This document shows, piece by piece, positions 8,677 through 16,636 of a stretch of 64,000 nt of DNA. Each line of letters starts with the position of its first letter. Position 1 is the first letter of the stretch. The position numbers and the translations under genes were made by a program. The notes beneath the pieces are model-generated. The model saw only the letters and a program-made list of their open reading frames with translations, was not told the DNA's origin and made no database searches. Source of the stretch: an uncultured bacterium (GTDB taxonomy: Bacteria; Cyanobacteriota; Vampirovibrionia; Gastranaerophilales; Gastranaerophilaceae). The stretch is taken from positions 47,220 to 111,219 of the forward strand of contig CASGEL010000008.1 of NCBI GenBank assembly GCA_949300485.1, read 5' to 3'.

Positions 8677-8991
8677 TTAAATAATATTATTGCCAATCCA
8701 ATCCAAATAAGCCTTAGAGCCGTCTGATATATCTAATACAACAACCTCCGGAACATCATAACTATGGAGTTCGATTATTCTGCTTTTAATCTTTTCTATC
8801 AGATGTTTACCTGTTTTTATAAGCATTAAAAACTCTTCATCTATTTCTATTTTATCTTCCCAACGATAAACCGAACAAACATTCGGGATAATATTTACAC
8901 AAGCGCATAATTTTTCTTCTACAAGACTTCGAGCTATTGATTTAGCACTATCTTGACTATTTATTGTACATAATATAATTACTGCAGACAT
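8677..8991 (-). CDS. cutA: CutA1-like divalent cation tolerance protein
   Basis: Small trimeric ferredoxin-like-fold protein, linked to copper tolerance in E. coli, though its exact role is unsettled. About 104 aa with nearly every conserved block: ACVNIIP, VYRWEDKIE, E-LMLIKT, and the C-terminal SYDVPEVVVLDI...YLDWI. AAGGAG lies about 6 bases before the ATG at 8991 (MSAVIIL); the longer frame from 9018 has no site. It is divergent from the flavodoxin operon and shares its upstream region. Confidence 0.93.
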   Translation of the reverse strand: MSAVIILCTINSQDSAKSIARSLVEEKLCACVNIIPNVCSVYRWEDKIEIDEEFLMLIKTGKHLIEKIKSRIIELHSYDVPEVVVLDISDGSKAYLDWIGNNII

Positions 8992-9046
8992 AGAAACTCC
9001 TTTAAATAAATTATACAACAGATTTATAAAAAATTATAAATACCTA

Positions 9047-9077
9047 TTGACTGATAGTGACTATCAAGTTGTAAAAT
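9047..9077 (+). promoter_or_regulatory. MerR-type promoter/operator of the redox operon
   Basis: TTGACT (9047-9052) and TAAAAT (9072-9077) are separated by 19 bp. The dyad TGATAG-TGA-CTATCA (9052-9066) lies in the spacer. A 19-bp spacer with a central dyad is typical of promoters activated by MerR-family proteins. Transcription would start near 9084, leaving a short leader with GAGGA before the ATG at 9106. An almost identical site lies before larB at 15103-15133. Confidence 0.75.
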
Positions 9078-9105
9078 ATGAAATTACAGTTGTGAGGATA
9101 AAATT

Positions 9106-9678
9106 ATGAATAGAAAAATATGGATTATCTTAGGCTTAGCAATCATATTTTGTTCATTAGGAATATATAAAGTCTTTGCAAACAATACAGGAAAGGAGAT
9201 TAATATGAGCGATAAAAAAATTCTTATTGCCTACTATTCTTACTCAGGAAACACCAAAGCAGTTGCCGAAAAAATTCAAAATATTACAGGCGGAGATTTA
9301 TTTGAAATTCAAACAGTAAAAGAATATCCAAAAAACTATAATGATGTTGTAAATCAAGCAAAAATCGAAAAACAAAATGATATAAAACCGGAGCTTATTA
9401 ATAACGGAAGCGTTGAAAACTATGATATAATATTTTTAGGAACTCCTGTTTGGTGGTATACAATGGCTCCTGCCGTTAAAACATTCTTAGCTAATAATAA
9501 TTTTGACGGCAAAGTAATTGTACCATTCTGCACACATGGAGGAGGCGGAGCTTCTGCTACATACGCAGATATACAAAAACTTGCACCAAATGCAAAAGTT
9601 ACAGAAGGCTATACCTCATACGAAAATTCCGCAAATGATAAAGAAATCCAAAACTGGATAACTAATTTAAAACTATAA
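9106..9678 (+). CDS. Flavodoxin with N-terminal membrane anchor
   Basis: 190 aa. Residues 5-25 form an uncleaved-looking signal anchor. From residue 36 follows a flavodoxin domain (KILIAYYSYSGNTKAVAEKI, the FMN phosphate loop; GTPVWWYTMAPAV and the CTHGGGGA loop near the flavin ring). It should bind FMN and carry electrons. A second start, Met34 at 9205, has a perfect AAGGAG seven bases upstream, so both an anchored and a cytosolic form may be made. First gene of the redox operon, 9 bases before the aldo/keto reductase. The MerR-type site at 9047-9077 is its promoter. Confidence 0.9.
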   Translation: MNRKIWIILGLAIIFCSLGIYKVFANNTGKEINMSDKKILIAYYSYSGNTKAVAEKIQNITGGDLFEIQTVKEYPKNYNDVVNQAKIEKQNDIKPELINNGSVENYDIIFLGTPVWWYTMAPAVKTFLANNNFDGKVIVPFCTHGGGGASATYADIQKLAPNAKVTEGYTSYENSANDKEIQNWITNLKL

Positions 9679-9687
9679 GGAGAATAA

Positions 9688-10920
9688 ATGAAAAGAAGAG
9701 AATTTATAATAAATTCCGCACTTGCAATAGGCGGTACCGCATTACTTACAGGATGCGGCAAAAAAGAAGAACCTAAGACAACTGAAAAACAAGTTGTAAA
9801 AAGAAAATTCGACAAATTGGAAATACCGCTTTTAGGATTTGGCTGTATGCGTCTGCCAATGCGCGACGGTAAAATAGATATGGTTGAACTTGACAAAATG
9901 GTTGAATACGCTATGGCACATGGTGCAAATTATTTTGATACAGCCTATATGTATGTAGAAGGAAAATCTGAAAATGCTATCGGTGAAATTTTGAAAAAAT
10001 ACCCGAGAGAAAGCTTTTTCTTAACAGATAAAAACCCTGCATATCTTGTTAATTCACCATCAGATGTTCACAAAATCTTTAATGAACAACTAAAAAAATG
10101 TCAGGTTGAATATTTCGATAATTATATGGTACATAATATCAACAAAAATACCATTAAAAATTACAGAGATAATGATATGTACGGAGAACTTCTAAAGTTA
10201 AAAAAAGAAGGCAAAATTAAACATTTAGGTTTCTCATTCCATGGAGATCCTGATATGCTAAGAGAAGTAATAAAAGAACATAAATGGGATTTCTGTCAGC
10301 TCCAAATAAATTATCTTGACTGGGAAGTTATAAATGGTAAAGAACTTTATGAAATAGCAGATGAAGCTAAAGTTCCGGTAATTGTAATGGAACCGTTAAG
10401 AGGCGGAGCTTTATGCAATCTGCCGGAAAAAGCAGCTGCAAAACTTAAAGAAAAATGTCCTGAAGATACTCAGGCTTCTTTCGGCTTACGATGGGTTACA
10501 AGCAAGCCTAGAGTATTTACTATATTGAGCGGTATGAGCAACCTGCAGCAGATGAAAGAAAACATAGAAACTTTCACAAACTTCAGAGAATTTACTCAAG
10601 AAGACGAAAAAACAGCAAAAGAAATTGCACAAATTATCCAATCACAAGGTGCTATTAACTGTACAGCCTGCAGATACTGTATGGAGGTATGCCCGAGAGG
10701 GATAAACATCCCTGCAATTTTTGGATTGTATAACGTTTATAAATCTAACGGAAACGGATTTATGTTCGGGGTAAACTATAATGCCTTAAAAGAAAGCGAA
10801 CGTGCTGATAAATGTATCAACTGCCACCTGTGTTCAAAAAATTGTCCGCAAGGACTTGATATTCCGGCATTACTAAAGAAAGTTGATGCAACAGTTAAAG
10901 AAGTTGGAGATAAAAAGTAA
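9688..10920 (+). CDS. Tat-exported lipoprotein: aldo/keto reductase with 2x[4Fe-4S] domain
   Basis: 410 aa. A twin-arginine signal (MKRREFIINS) runs into a lipobox (LLTGC, Cys at 23), so it should be folded in the cytoplasm, exported by Tat and lipidated. An aldo/keto reductase barrel (about 45-310) keeps the whole tetrad: Asp and Tyr of FDTAYMY, Lys of TDKNP, His of MVHN. The C-terminus has two ferredoxin clusters (CTACRYCMEVCP and CINCHLCSKNCP). Cytosolic relatives with this fusion occur in clostridia; the Tat-lipoprotein form outside the membrane is unusual because NADPH is not available there. Neighbouring tatA/tatC and the polyferredoxin fit an electron chain feeding it. Confidence 0.9.
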   Translation: MKRREFIINSALAIGGTALLTGCGKKEEPKTTEKQVVKRKFDKLEIPLLGFGCMRLPMRDGKIDMVELDKMVEYAMAHGANYFDTAYMYVEGKSENAIGEILKKYPRESFFLTDKNPAYLVNSPSDVHKIFNEQLKKCQVEYFDNYMVHNINKNTIKNYRDNDMYGELLKLKKEGKIKHLGFSFHGDPDMLREVIKEHKWDFCQLQINYLDWEVINGKELYEIADEAKVPVIVMEPLRGGALCNLPEKAAAKLKEKCPEDTQASFGLRWVTSKPRVFTILSGMSNLQQMKENIETFTNFREFTQEDEKTAKEIAQIIQSQGAINCTACRYCMEVCPRGINIPAIFGLYNVYKSNGNGFMFGVNYNALKESERADKCINCHLCSKNCPQGLDIPALLKKVDATVKEVGDKK

Positions 10921-12217
10921 AACAGTGAAATCTAAACAATTATATAAATTCAGACTAACGATGGCAGGGGTAATTTTTACCCTTGCGGTTCTTGGAATTT
11001 TAGGGATATTTTATCCGGTAAGAATCTACAATATACAATTTTTACCCATAATACAGAGAGTTATTACGGACTTTTCAATTATAGCAGTTGTATTATTTGT
11101 ATTTGTTATAGGATTAACTTTCTTATTCGGAAGAATATATTGTTCTGTTATTTGTCCGTTTGGAATAGTTCAGGAAATTGCAGGATTTATAAGAAATCAA
11201 ATTTATAAATCAAAAGGTAAGCCAAAACGTGCAGGAAACTTTCCGTTAAAATATTTTATTGCTGCTATTGCATGGGGAGTATTTTTCGGAGGAAGTACAG
11301 TAGTAATAAGATATATTGATCCGTATTCACTGTTTGGATCAGCTGCTACACTCTCAACAGTTGGAATTATTGCGGCAATATTAATTGTAATTGCTGTTAT
11401 ACTGCAAGATAGGATATTTTGCACAAACTTTTGCCCTGTTGGAACTGTTTTGGGTTTAATTTCGAAAATTTCACCAAATAAAATTTATATGAATGAGGAT
11501 TGTGTTTCCTGCGGAATGTGTGAAAAGAATTGTCCGTCAGGCTGTATAAATTCAAAAGAAAAAAATGTTGAGAACGAAACATGTATAAAATGTTTAAAGT
11601 GTATAAACATTTGTCCGAAAAATAGTATGCAATATGGCATAAAACCAAAATCATCCACTAAATTCAGCCTGAAACGCAGACAAATTATTATTGCCGGCGC
11701 GGCCCTTGTTTTATTCGGAGGAATGATTAAAGCCGGAATTGAATTAAAAGATAAAATTGTTGAAAAAATAAAAGATGTAATATTACCTCCTGGAGCCGGA
11801 GATAAAGAAAGATTTTTGAATAAATGCTTAAACTGTAACCTGTGTATAAACAACTGTCCGAACAAAATAATAAAAAAAGCGGATGCAGAATATCAAGCAG
11901 TACACTTGGATTACTCAAAAGGATTTTGCAAATTTGATTGCAATGAATGTTCAAAAGTATGTCCTTCAGGTGCAATCAAAAAAATATCACTTGATGAAAA
12001 ACAAAAAACAAGAATTGCGATGGCTATGATAAAAGATGATGTATGTACAAACTGTGGAGAGTGTGCAAATATTTGTCCTGTACATGCTATAATCAGAGAA
12101 AACGGAAAACCTCCGGTGTTGGATGCCTCAAAATGTATAGGCTGCGGAGCATGTAAAAATACTTGTCATTTTGGAGCTATAGATATTTTTGAAATAAAAG
12201 AACAAAAAATATTATAA
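10883..12217 (+). CDS. NapH/NapG-like membrane polyferredoxin
   Basis: Up to 444 aa. The first half is NapH/YccM-like, with four membrane helices with the paired CxxxCP motifs (CSVICPFG, CTNFCPVG) followed by two 4Fe-4S clusters (CVSCGMCEKNCP, CIKCLKCINICP). A twin-arginine-like segment (KRRQIIIAGAA) and hydrophobic stretch then lead to four more clusters resembling NapG. It probably takes electrons from the quinone pool and passes them to exported partners. Six ferredoxin-type clusters in one chain look like a NapH-NapG fusion. The start is uncertain: the frame opens at 10883, inside the reductase gene, while GTG at 10925 gives a more usual N-terminus. Confidence 0.85.
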   Translation: MMQQLKKLEIKSKTVKSKQLYKFRLTMAGVIFTLAVLGILGIFYPVRIYNIQFLPIIQRVITDFSIIAVVLFVFVIGLTFLFGRIYCSVICPFGIVQEIAGFIRNQIYKSKGKPKRAGNFPLKYFIAAIAWGVFFGGSTVVIRYIDPYSLFGSAATLSTVGIIAAILIVIAVILQDRIFCTNFCPVGTVLGLISKISPNKIYMNEDCVSCGMCEKNCPSGCINSKEKNVENETCIKCLKCINICPKNSMQYGIKPKSSTKFSLKRRQIIIAGAALVLFGGMIKAGIELKDKIVEKIKDVILPPGAGDKERFLNKCLNCNLCINNCPNKIIKKADAEYQAVHLDYSKGFCKFDCNECSKVCPSGAIKKISLDEKQKTRIAMAMIKDDVCTNCGECANICPVHAIIRENGKPPVLDASKCIGCGACKNTCHFGAIDIFEIKEQKIL

Positions 12218-12238
12218 AAATAAATAAGGAGAAATGAT

Positions 12239-12472
12239 ATGTCACTTGGAATAACAGAAATATTACTAATATTAGTAGTAATTTTATTGCTTTTCGGAGG
12301 GAAAAGAATTCCCGAAATTGCAAGAGCATTAGGCAGAGCTTCATATGAATATAAAAAAGCAAAAAGCATTATAAAAGATGAAGCTAAAGAATTAAAAGAT
12401 GCTATAGAAGATACTGTTGAAAAACCTGAAGAATTTGATCCGGCAAAAGATACTGAAAGACCGCAAAACTAG
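12239..12472 (+). CDS. tatA: Sec-independent translocase component TatA
   Basis: 77 aa: a single N-terminal membrane helix ([28 protein letters not shown]), with the FGGKRIPE hinge leading into an amphipathic helix and a charged acidic tail. It forms the pore-like oligomer of the Tat system that exports folded, cofactor-loaded proteins. AAGGAG is 8 bases before the ATG. No separate TatB is present, so this is a minimal TatA/TatC pair. It follows two genes whose products carry twin-arginine motifs, pointing to a translocase dedicated to this operon. Confidence 0.95.
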   Translation: MSLGITEILLILVVILLLFGGKRIPEIARALGRASYEYKKAKSIIKDEAKELKDAIEDTVEKPEEFDPAKDTERPQN

Positions 12473-12475
12473 CCT

Positions 12476-13216
12476 ATGGAAGAGAAACAAAAAGACGGAG
12501 AAAATTTAATTGAACATTTAGAAGCTCTCAGACAAATGTTATTAAAATGTTTGATTGCTTTGTGTATAATCCTTCCGGTATCATTATTTATAGCTCCGGA
12601 ATTTCTAAATTGGCTAATTAATGTTATTATAAAAGATTCAAATGTCACATTTAACTTTTTTTCACCGGCAGAAGTTTTTATGATACAAATAAAAACAGCA
12701 ATGGTTTTGGATGTAATAATATGCTTTCCGTATATTGCAAAAAAAATCTGGGACTTTATACTACCTGCACTTTATGAACACGAAAAAAAACTTATAAAAT
12801 CTGTTATACTGTCCTCAAGTCTATTATTTATTCTAGGTGTAGCTTTTTGTATATTTGCAATATTACCGCTTGTTATAAAATTCGGATTAAGTTTTTCATC
12901 TGACAATATTCATCCGATATTTGGAATTTCAAACATTATTAATCTTACATTATGGATGTCTATTGCATTCGGAGTAATGTTTCAGATGCCGTTAATTACA
13001 ATAGCATTAATTAAATCAGGAATAATCTCTTATGAATCAATAAGTGATAAACGGCCTTATATCATAGTTATAATACTTATACTTGCTGCTATATTTACTC
13101 CGCCAGATGTAGTCAGCCAGCTTATGCTTGGAATCCCTACATATCTATTATTTGAAGCCGGATTATTATTTGCAAGAAAATATAAAAAAAAGGATGACAC
13201 AAATGAAGGTGAATAA
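12476..13216 (+). CDS. tatC: Sec-independent translocase component TatC
   Basis: 246 aa, six membrane helices, with the conserved N-terminal HLEALRQML and the FFSPAEVFMIQIK stretch that together receive the twin-arginine signal peptide. Later blocks (FMFQMP-like GVMFQMPLI, TPPD) fit the family. It starts 3 bases after tatA and overlaps the next gene by 14 bases, so it is part of the same operon and probably serves the exported reductase and polyferredoxin. Confidence 0.96.
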   Translation: MEEKQKDGENLIEHLEALRQMLLKCLIALCIILPVSLFIAPEFLNWLINVIIKDSNVTFNFFSPAEVFMIQIKTAMVLDVIICFPYIAKKIWDFILPALYEHEKKLIKSVILSSSLLFILGVAFCIFAILPLVIKFGLSFSSDNIHPIFGISNIINLTLWMSIAFGVMFQMPLITIALIKSGIISYESISDKRPYIIVIILILAAIFTPPDVVSQLMLGIPTYLLFEAGLLFARKYKKKDDTNEGE

Positions 13217-14047
13217 CAGAACTGAAGCTGCATATTCATTTACCTCTACCAGAATAAGCTGGGTAAAAAAAATAAAAGCTCCGGACAAGCTTGTTCAAAG
13301 CGAGGAATACCAAGAAGTATTTTATTGCAACTATACAAATTTGAACAGAAAAGACTATGACTGGGAAAAACTGCCTAAACTTTTACAAGACAGATTTGAA
13401 AAACAAGATAAAGTAAAAGTTAATATATTTGGATGTTCAGACGGGTCAGACTGTTATACCTTTATAATAAATATGATAAATATGCTTGGAAAAAAAGCAA
13501 AAAAATTCTTCCCTGTATTATCTTCGGATATATCTCCAGACATAATTACAGAATCTAAAAAAGGCAATATTTTACTGCATAAAAACGACCTGGATTATTT
13601 ACAAAAAACTAATGCTTTAAAATATTTTGAAAGAAACAATAATAAAGAAGTGCAAATAATGCGCGGAATCGAATTTTTCCCATTCAGGGTAAAATCCGAA
13701 TTACTGGATAAAATAGATTTTTCTGTGAAAGATGTCAGAAAAGAAGTAATGGAAAATGATTTTTCCGACAGTGTTTTTTCTTCCGCAACGGCTGGGGCTT
13801 TAACACTCTAAAGGAGCAAAACGATATTGCAAAATCTTTATATGAAAATAGCAATTCAAAAACTCTTGTAGGTATCGGTCAGTCCGATTTATACAAAAGC
13901 GATGCTTCAGATGCTCTTCAAAGGAATAAGTTTAAAGGAATAGAAACAGATGTTTTTACATTTGCGGAAACGGATTATCCAGGAGCGTATATCGGCACGC
14001 CGCAAACAAAACCTATGTACAGACAATTTGGATTCTTTGAGAAATAG
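13203..14047 (+). pseudogene. CheR-like methyltransferase, broken by a frameshift at a T-run
   Basis: The first frame (from ATG 13203) shows a CheR-type SAM-binding core: VKVNIFGCSDGSDCYTF, then LSSDISPDII...KKGNI, matching the family's GCSTGEEPYT and ATDIS...A..G. At 13773-13778 (six Ts) the frame runs to a stop at 13809-13811. The -1 frame continues without interruption to TAG at 14045-14047 with FFFRNGWGF, equivalent to the CRNVLIYF block, then LVGIGQSDLY. The two halves make one complete protein of about 281 aa. It is either a real one-base deletion, an assembly error or a slippage-controlled gene. It overlaps tatC by 14 bases. Confidence 0.75.
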
Positions 14048-14052
14048 TAAAA

Positions 14053-15135
14053 ATGTGTAGTTTATCAATAACAACAAATATCTTAAAAAGTTTAGAAACA
14101 AGCTCTTCTATAGGAATGTTTGCAAGAGACACTGGAGGATGTCTTATTGCCCGACTTGGGTTATCCAGAAGTAAAGATGAATCCCGAGAAATAAGTTTTG
14201 CTGAAATTTCAGAATCGGCAGTATTTTATTTTTCAGCACCAGCAGCGGCAAAAACAGCAGCAAAAATATTTGCCAAACACAACAATATAACCAAAGAACA
14301 GTTGTCAACGCCTTTTAAAGAATTGAAAAACATACAAAATCCTGAACTACTAAAAGCCGTAAAAATAGGAAAATTCGGGCAAATAGCATCAACCTTCAGT
14401 CTTATTTTGCCTATAGTATTTGGAATAGCTCCAATAAGAAATCTTTTAACTTACTCGGAAACAGGCAAAGAAAAATTTGTTTCTGTTGTAAATCTTGAAA
14501 AGAAACAGAATACAAAACATAGAAATGAAGCAAAAGAAAAAGTCCTAAAAATGGTAAAAGCTCTTTCTCTTACTGCAATTGCAGGATTAGCAAGTGTTCT
14601 TACGGTAACAAAACTTCTAAAAAACGGCAAAATTTATAAAACAGTTGAACCTGCACTTAATAGTTTCATAAAACATCTTGACTTTACAAAAAGCGGAGAT
14701 TTAGAGCTTGCTCATTACGGAGCATTGATTTATCCTGTCAGTATTGCAAGTTACTTCTATGCAAGCCGAGATAAATACGAAAAAATGGAAAACGCAAGGA
14801 GATTTTCAATAACCGTTCCGTTACTATTCTTTGGAGAAAAATTAATACAAAATCCTATTTATAAAAAATTTGATAAAATATTTAAAACAAATGTAATGGA
14901 AAACGGTAACATCAAATCCTATAAAGAAATCCTAAAATTACCGAAAGAACAACAGAAGGCTATGCTAAGAACTAAAAATATGGCATACGGATTAACATTT
15001 ACGATAAACACAATGGCAATAGCAGCTGCAGTTGCTTTGTTAAATCGTTTAGAAACAAAAAGAAAATTTGAAAAAGATAAACACAATAATCAAGGTAGCC
15101 ACTTGACTGATAGCAGCTATCAAGGAGTAAAATAA
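14053..15135 (+). CDS. Hypothetical multi-pass membrane protein
   Basis: 360 aa with about five hydrophobic segments (near residues 118-140, 172-195, 228-246, 256-272 and 322-343) separated by Lys-rich loops. I do not recognise the family. No Shine-Dalgarno sequence precedes the ATG at 14053; Met22 at 14116 has AGGA just upstream and could be the true start. It begins 5 bases after the end of the broken methyltransferase gene. Its last codons contain the larB promoter/operator (15103-15133). Confidence 0.65.
   Translation: MCSLSITTNILKSLETSSSIGMFARDTGGCLIARLGLSRSKDESREISFAEISESAVFYFSAPAAAKTAAKIFAKHNNITKEQLSTPFKELKNIQNPELLKAVKIGKFGQIASTFSLILPIVFGIAPIRNLLTYSETGKEKFVSVVNLEKKQNTKHRNEAKEKVLKMVKALSLTAIAGLASVLTVTKLLKNGKIYKTVEPALNSFIKHLDFTKSGDLELAHYGALIYPVSIASYFYASRDKYEKMENARRFSITVPLLFFGEKLIQNPIYKKFDKIFKTNVMENGNIKSYKEILKLPKEQQKAMLRTKNMAYGLTFTINTMAIAAAVALLNRLETKRKFEKDKHNNQGSHLTDSSYQGVK
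15103..15133 (+). promoter_or_regulatory. MerR-type promoter/operator of the lar operon
   Basis: TTGACT (15103-15108), a 19-bp spacer with TGATAG-CAG-CTATCA (15108-15122), and TAAAAT (15128-15133). It is identical to the site at 9047-9077 at 26 of 31 positions, including both promoter boxes and both dyad arms. It lies inside the 3' end of the preceding gene. Transcription would start at about 15140, which is the larB ATG itself, implying a leaderless message. Alternatively AAGGAG at 15122-15127 serves as ribosome binding site on a read-through transcript. Confidence 0.7.
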
Positions 15136-15139
15136 AGGA

Positions 15140-15829
15140 ATGAACGATAAATATATTGATTTAGATTTTGCAAAGCTTGATATAGAACGACAAAAGCGCA
15201 GAGGATGCTCTGAAGCTGTTTTTTGTGAATGCAAAACCGATGATCAATTGATTAAAATTTTCACAGAGTTTGACAGAAATAATCAAAATGTATTAGGTAC
15301 AAGAGCTTCTCAACAACAGGCAGAATTATTAAAAGATAAATTTGAGAATATTCATTACAATGAAAAAGCCCGTATCATTACTCTTATAAAAAAGCCTATT
15401 GATAAAATTGGAGAAATTGCAATCTGTACCGGCGGAACAGGTGATATTCCGATAGCGGAAGAAGCCGCAGAAACTGCAGAATTTTTTGGCAGCAATGTAA
15501 AAAAATATTATGATATAGGTGTAGCAGGCATCCACAGACTTTTTGATAAAATTGATGATATAAGAAAAGCAAACGTTATCATAGCTGTTGCAGGAATGGA
15601 AGGAGCCTTAGGAGGAATTATAACTGGACTGGTTGATATTCCGGTTATAGCAGTGCCTACCTCAGTTGGCTATGGAAGTTCTTTTAACGGATTATCTGCA
15701 CTTTTGACAATGCTTAACTCCTGTGCTGAAGGGATGACTGTCGTGAATATAGATAACGGTTTTAATGCCGGTTACAGTGCCAATCAAATAAACAGACTAA
15801 TTACAAAAGGAAAAAACAACAATGAGTAG
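15140..15829 (+). CDS. larB: Pyridinium-3,5-biscarboxylic acid mononucleotide synthase LarB
   Basis: Carboxylates and hydrolyses nicotinic acid adenine dinucleotide, the first step towards the nickel-pincer nucleotide cofactor of lactate racemase and related enzymes. 229 aa. The N-terminal block DLDFAKLDIERQKRRG and the PurE-like core (GTGDIPIAEEAAETAEFFG; AGMEGALGGIITGLVDIPVIAVPTSVGYG) are intact. It is slightly shorter at the N-terminus than usual, but a stop codon just upstream leaves no earlier start. It overlaps larC by 8 bases. Confidence 0.95.
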   Translation: MNDKYIDLDFAKLDIERQKRRGCSEAVFCECKTDDQLIKIFTEFDRNNQNVLGTRASQQQAELLKDKFENIHYNEKARIITLIKKPIDKIGEIAICTGGTGDIPIAEEAAETAEFFGSNVKKYYDIGVAGIHRLFDKIDDIRKANVIIAVAGMEGALGGIITGLVDIPVIAVPTSVGYGSSFNGLSALLTMLNSCAEGMTVVNIDNGFNAGYSANQINRLITKGKNNNE

Positions 15830-16634
15830 TATATATTTTGAATGTAAATCAGGAATTTCAGGTGATATGTCAGTAGCAGCACTGCTTGATTTGGGCGCTT
15901 CTCAAGAAAAACTTGAAAAAGCACTTAAATCAATGAACCTTGAAAATGAATTTAAATACGTAATTTCAAAAAAATCAATAAATGCAATAATGGCAACTGA
16001 TTTTGATGTTATTTTGCCTGAAGCCGAACATCATCATGATCACGAACACCACCACAAACATGATGACAGCGAGCATCACCATCATCATAACAAGGAGAAT
16101 ACTTGCCCGCATATACACAGAAACCTTGAGGAAGTTAATAAAATTATTGATAAAGCAGACGCAACTGAAAATGCTAAAAATCTTGCAAAAAAAATATTTA
16201 AAATTGTAGCGGAAGCAGAAGCAAAAGTTCATGGAAAAGACATTAAAGAAGTTCATTTTCATGAAGTAGGGGCAATCGATTCTATTGCAGATATCGTAAG
16301 TTTTGCAGTGCTTTATGATGATTTAAACCCTGAAAAAGTTTATATTTCAACGCTAACTGAAGGCCAGGGATTTGTAAACTGCCAGCATGGCAAACTGCCA
16401 GTGCCGGTACCAGCAGTTTGTGAAATATCTGCAAAATATCACCTGCCAATAAAATTTACAGATAATGACGGAGAAATGGTTACTCCTACAGGAGCAGCTA
16501 TTGCTGCGGCTCTTTATACCGGAGCAAAACTACCGGAAGAATTTGTTATAGAAAAAATCGGATACGGAGCAGGAAAAAGACACTATTCAAATCCGATTTT
16601 AAGAGTTATGAAAATTAATGAGAAAGGAGAATAA
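15822..16634 (+). CDS. larC: Nickel insertion protein LarC, N-terminal part only
   Basis: LarC inserts nickel into the dithio-pyridinium nucleotide at the expense of CTP. 270 aa: start block YFECKSGISGDMSVAALLDLG, a His-rich nickel-binding loop (about residues 67-92), VHFHEVGAIDSIADI, and GYGAGKRHYSNP near the end. Full LarC is roughly 400-430 aa. The second, nucleotide-binding part is absent, because the next gene starts 3 bases after the stop. In Lactiplantibacillus plantarum LarC is made from larC1 and larC2 by frameshifting; here only the larC1 part exists at this locus. Confidence 0.9.
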   Translation: MSSIYFECKSGISGDMSVAALLDLGASQEKLEKALKSMNLENEFKYVISKKSINAIMATDFDVILPEAEHHHDHEHHHKHDDSEHHHHHNKENTCPHIHRNLEEVNKIIDKADATENAKNLAKKIFKIVAEAEAKVHGKDIKEVHFHEVGAIDSIADIVSFAVLYDDLNPEKVYISTLTEGQGFVNCQHGKLPVPVPAVCEISAKYHLPIKFTDNDGEMVTPTGAAIAAALYTGAKLPEEFVIEKIGYGAGKRHYSNPILRVMKINEKGE

Positions 16635-16636
16635 TT

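Noticed and set aside
13907..14101. Minus-strand frame of 64 codons
   Set aside because: It is opposite the second half of the frameshifted CheR-like gene, which explains the open frame and shows family motifs.
15970..16262. Overlapping frames on both strands across the His-rich part of larC
   Set aside because: They arise from the repeated cat/cac codons of the His-rich loop. larC itself has conserved motifs on both sides.
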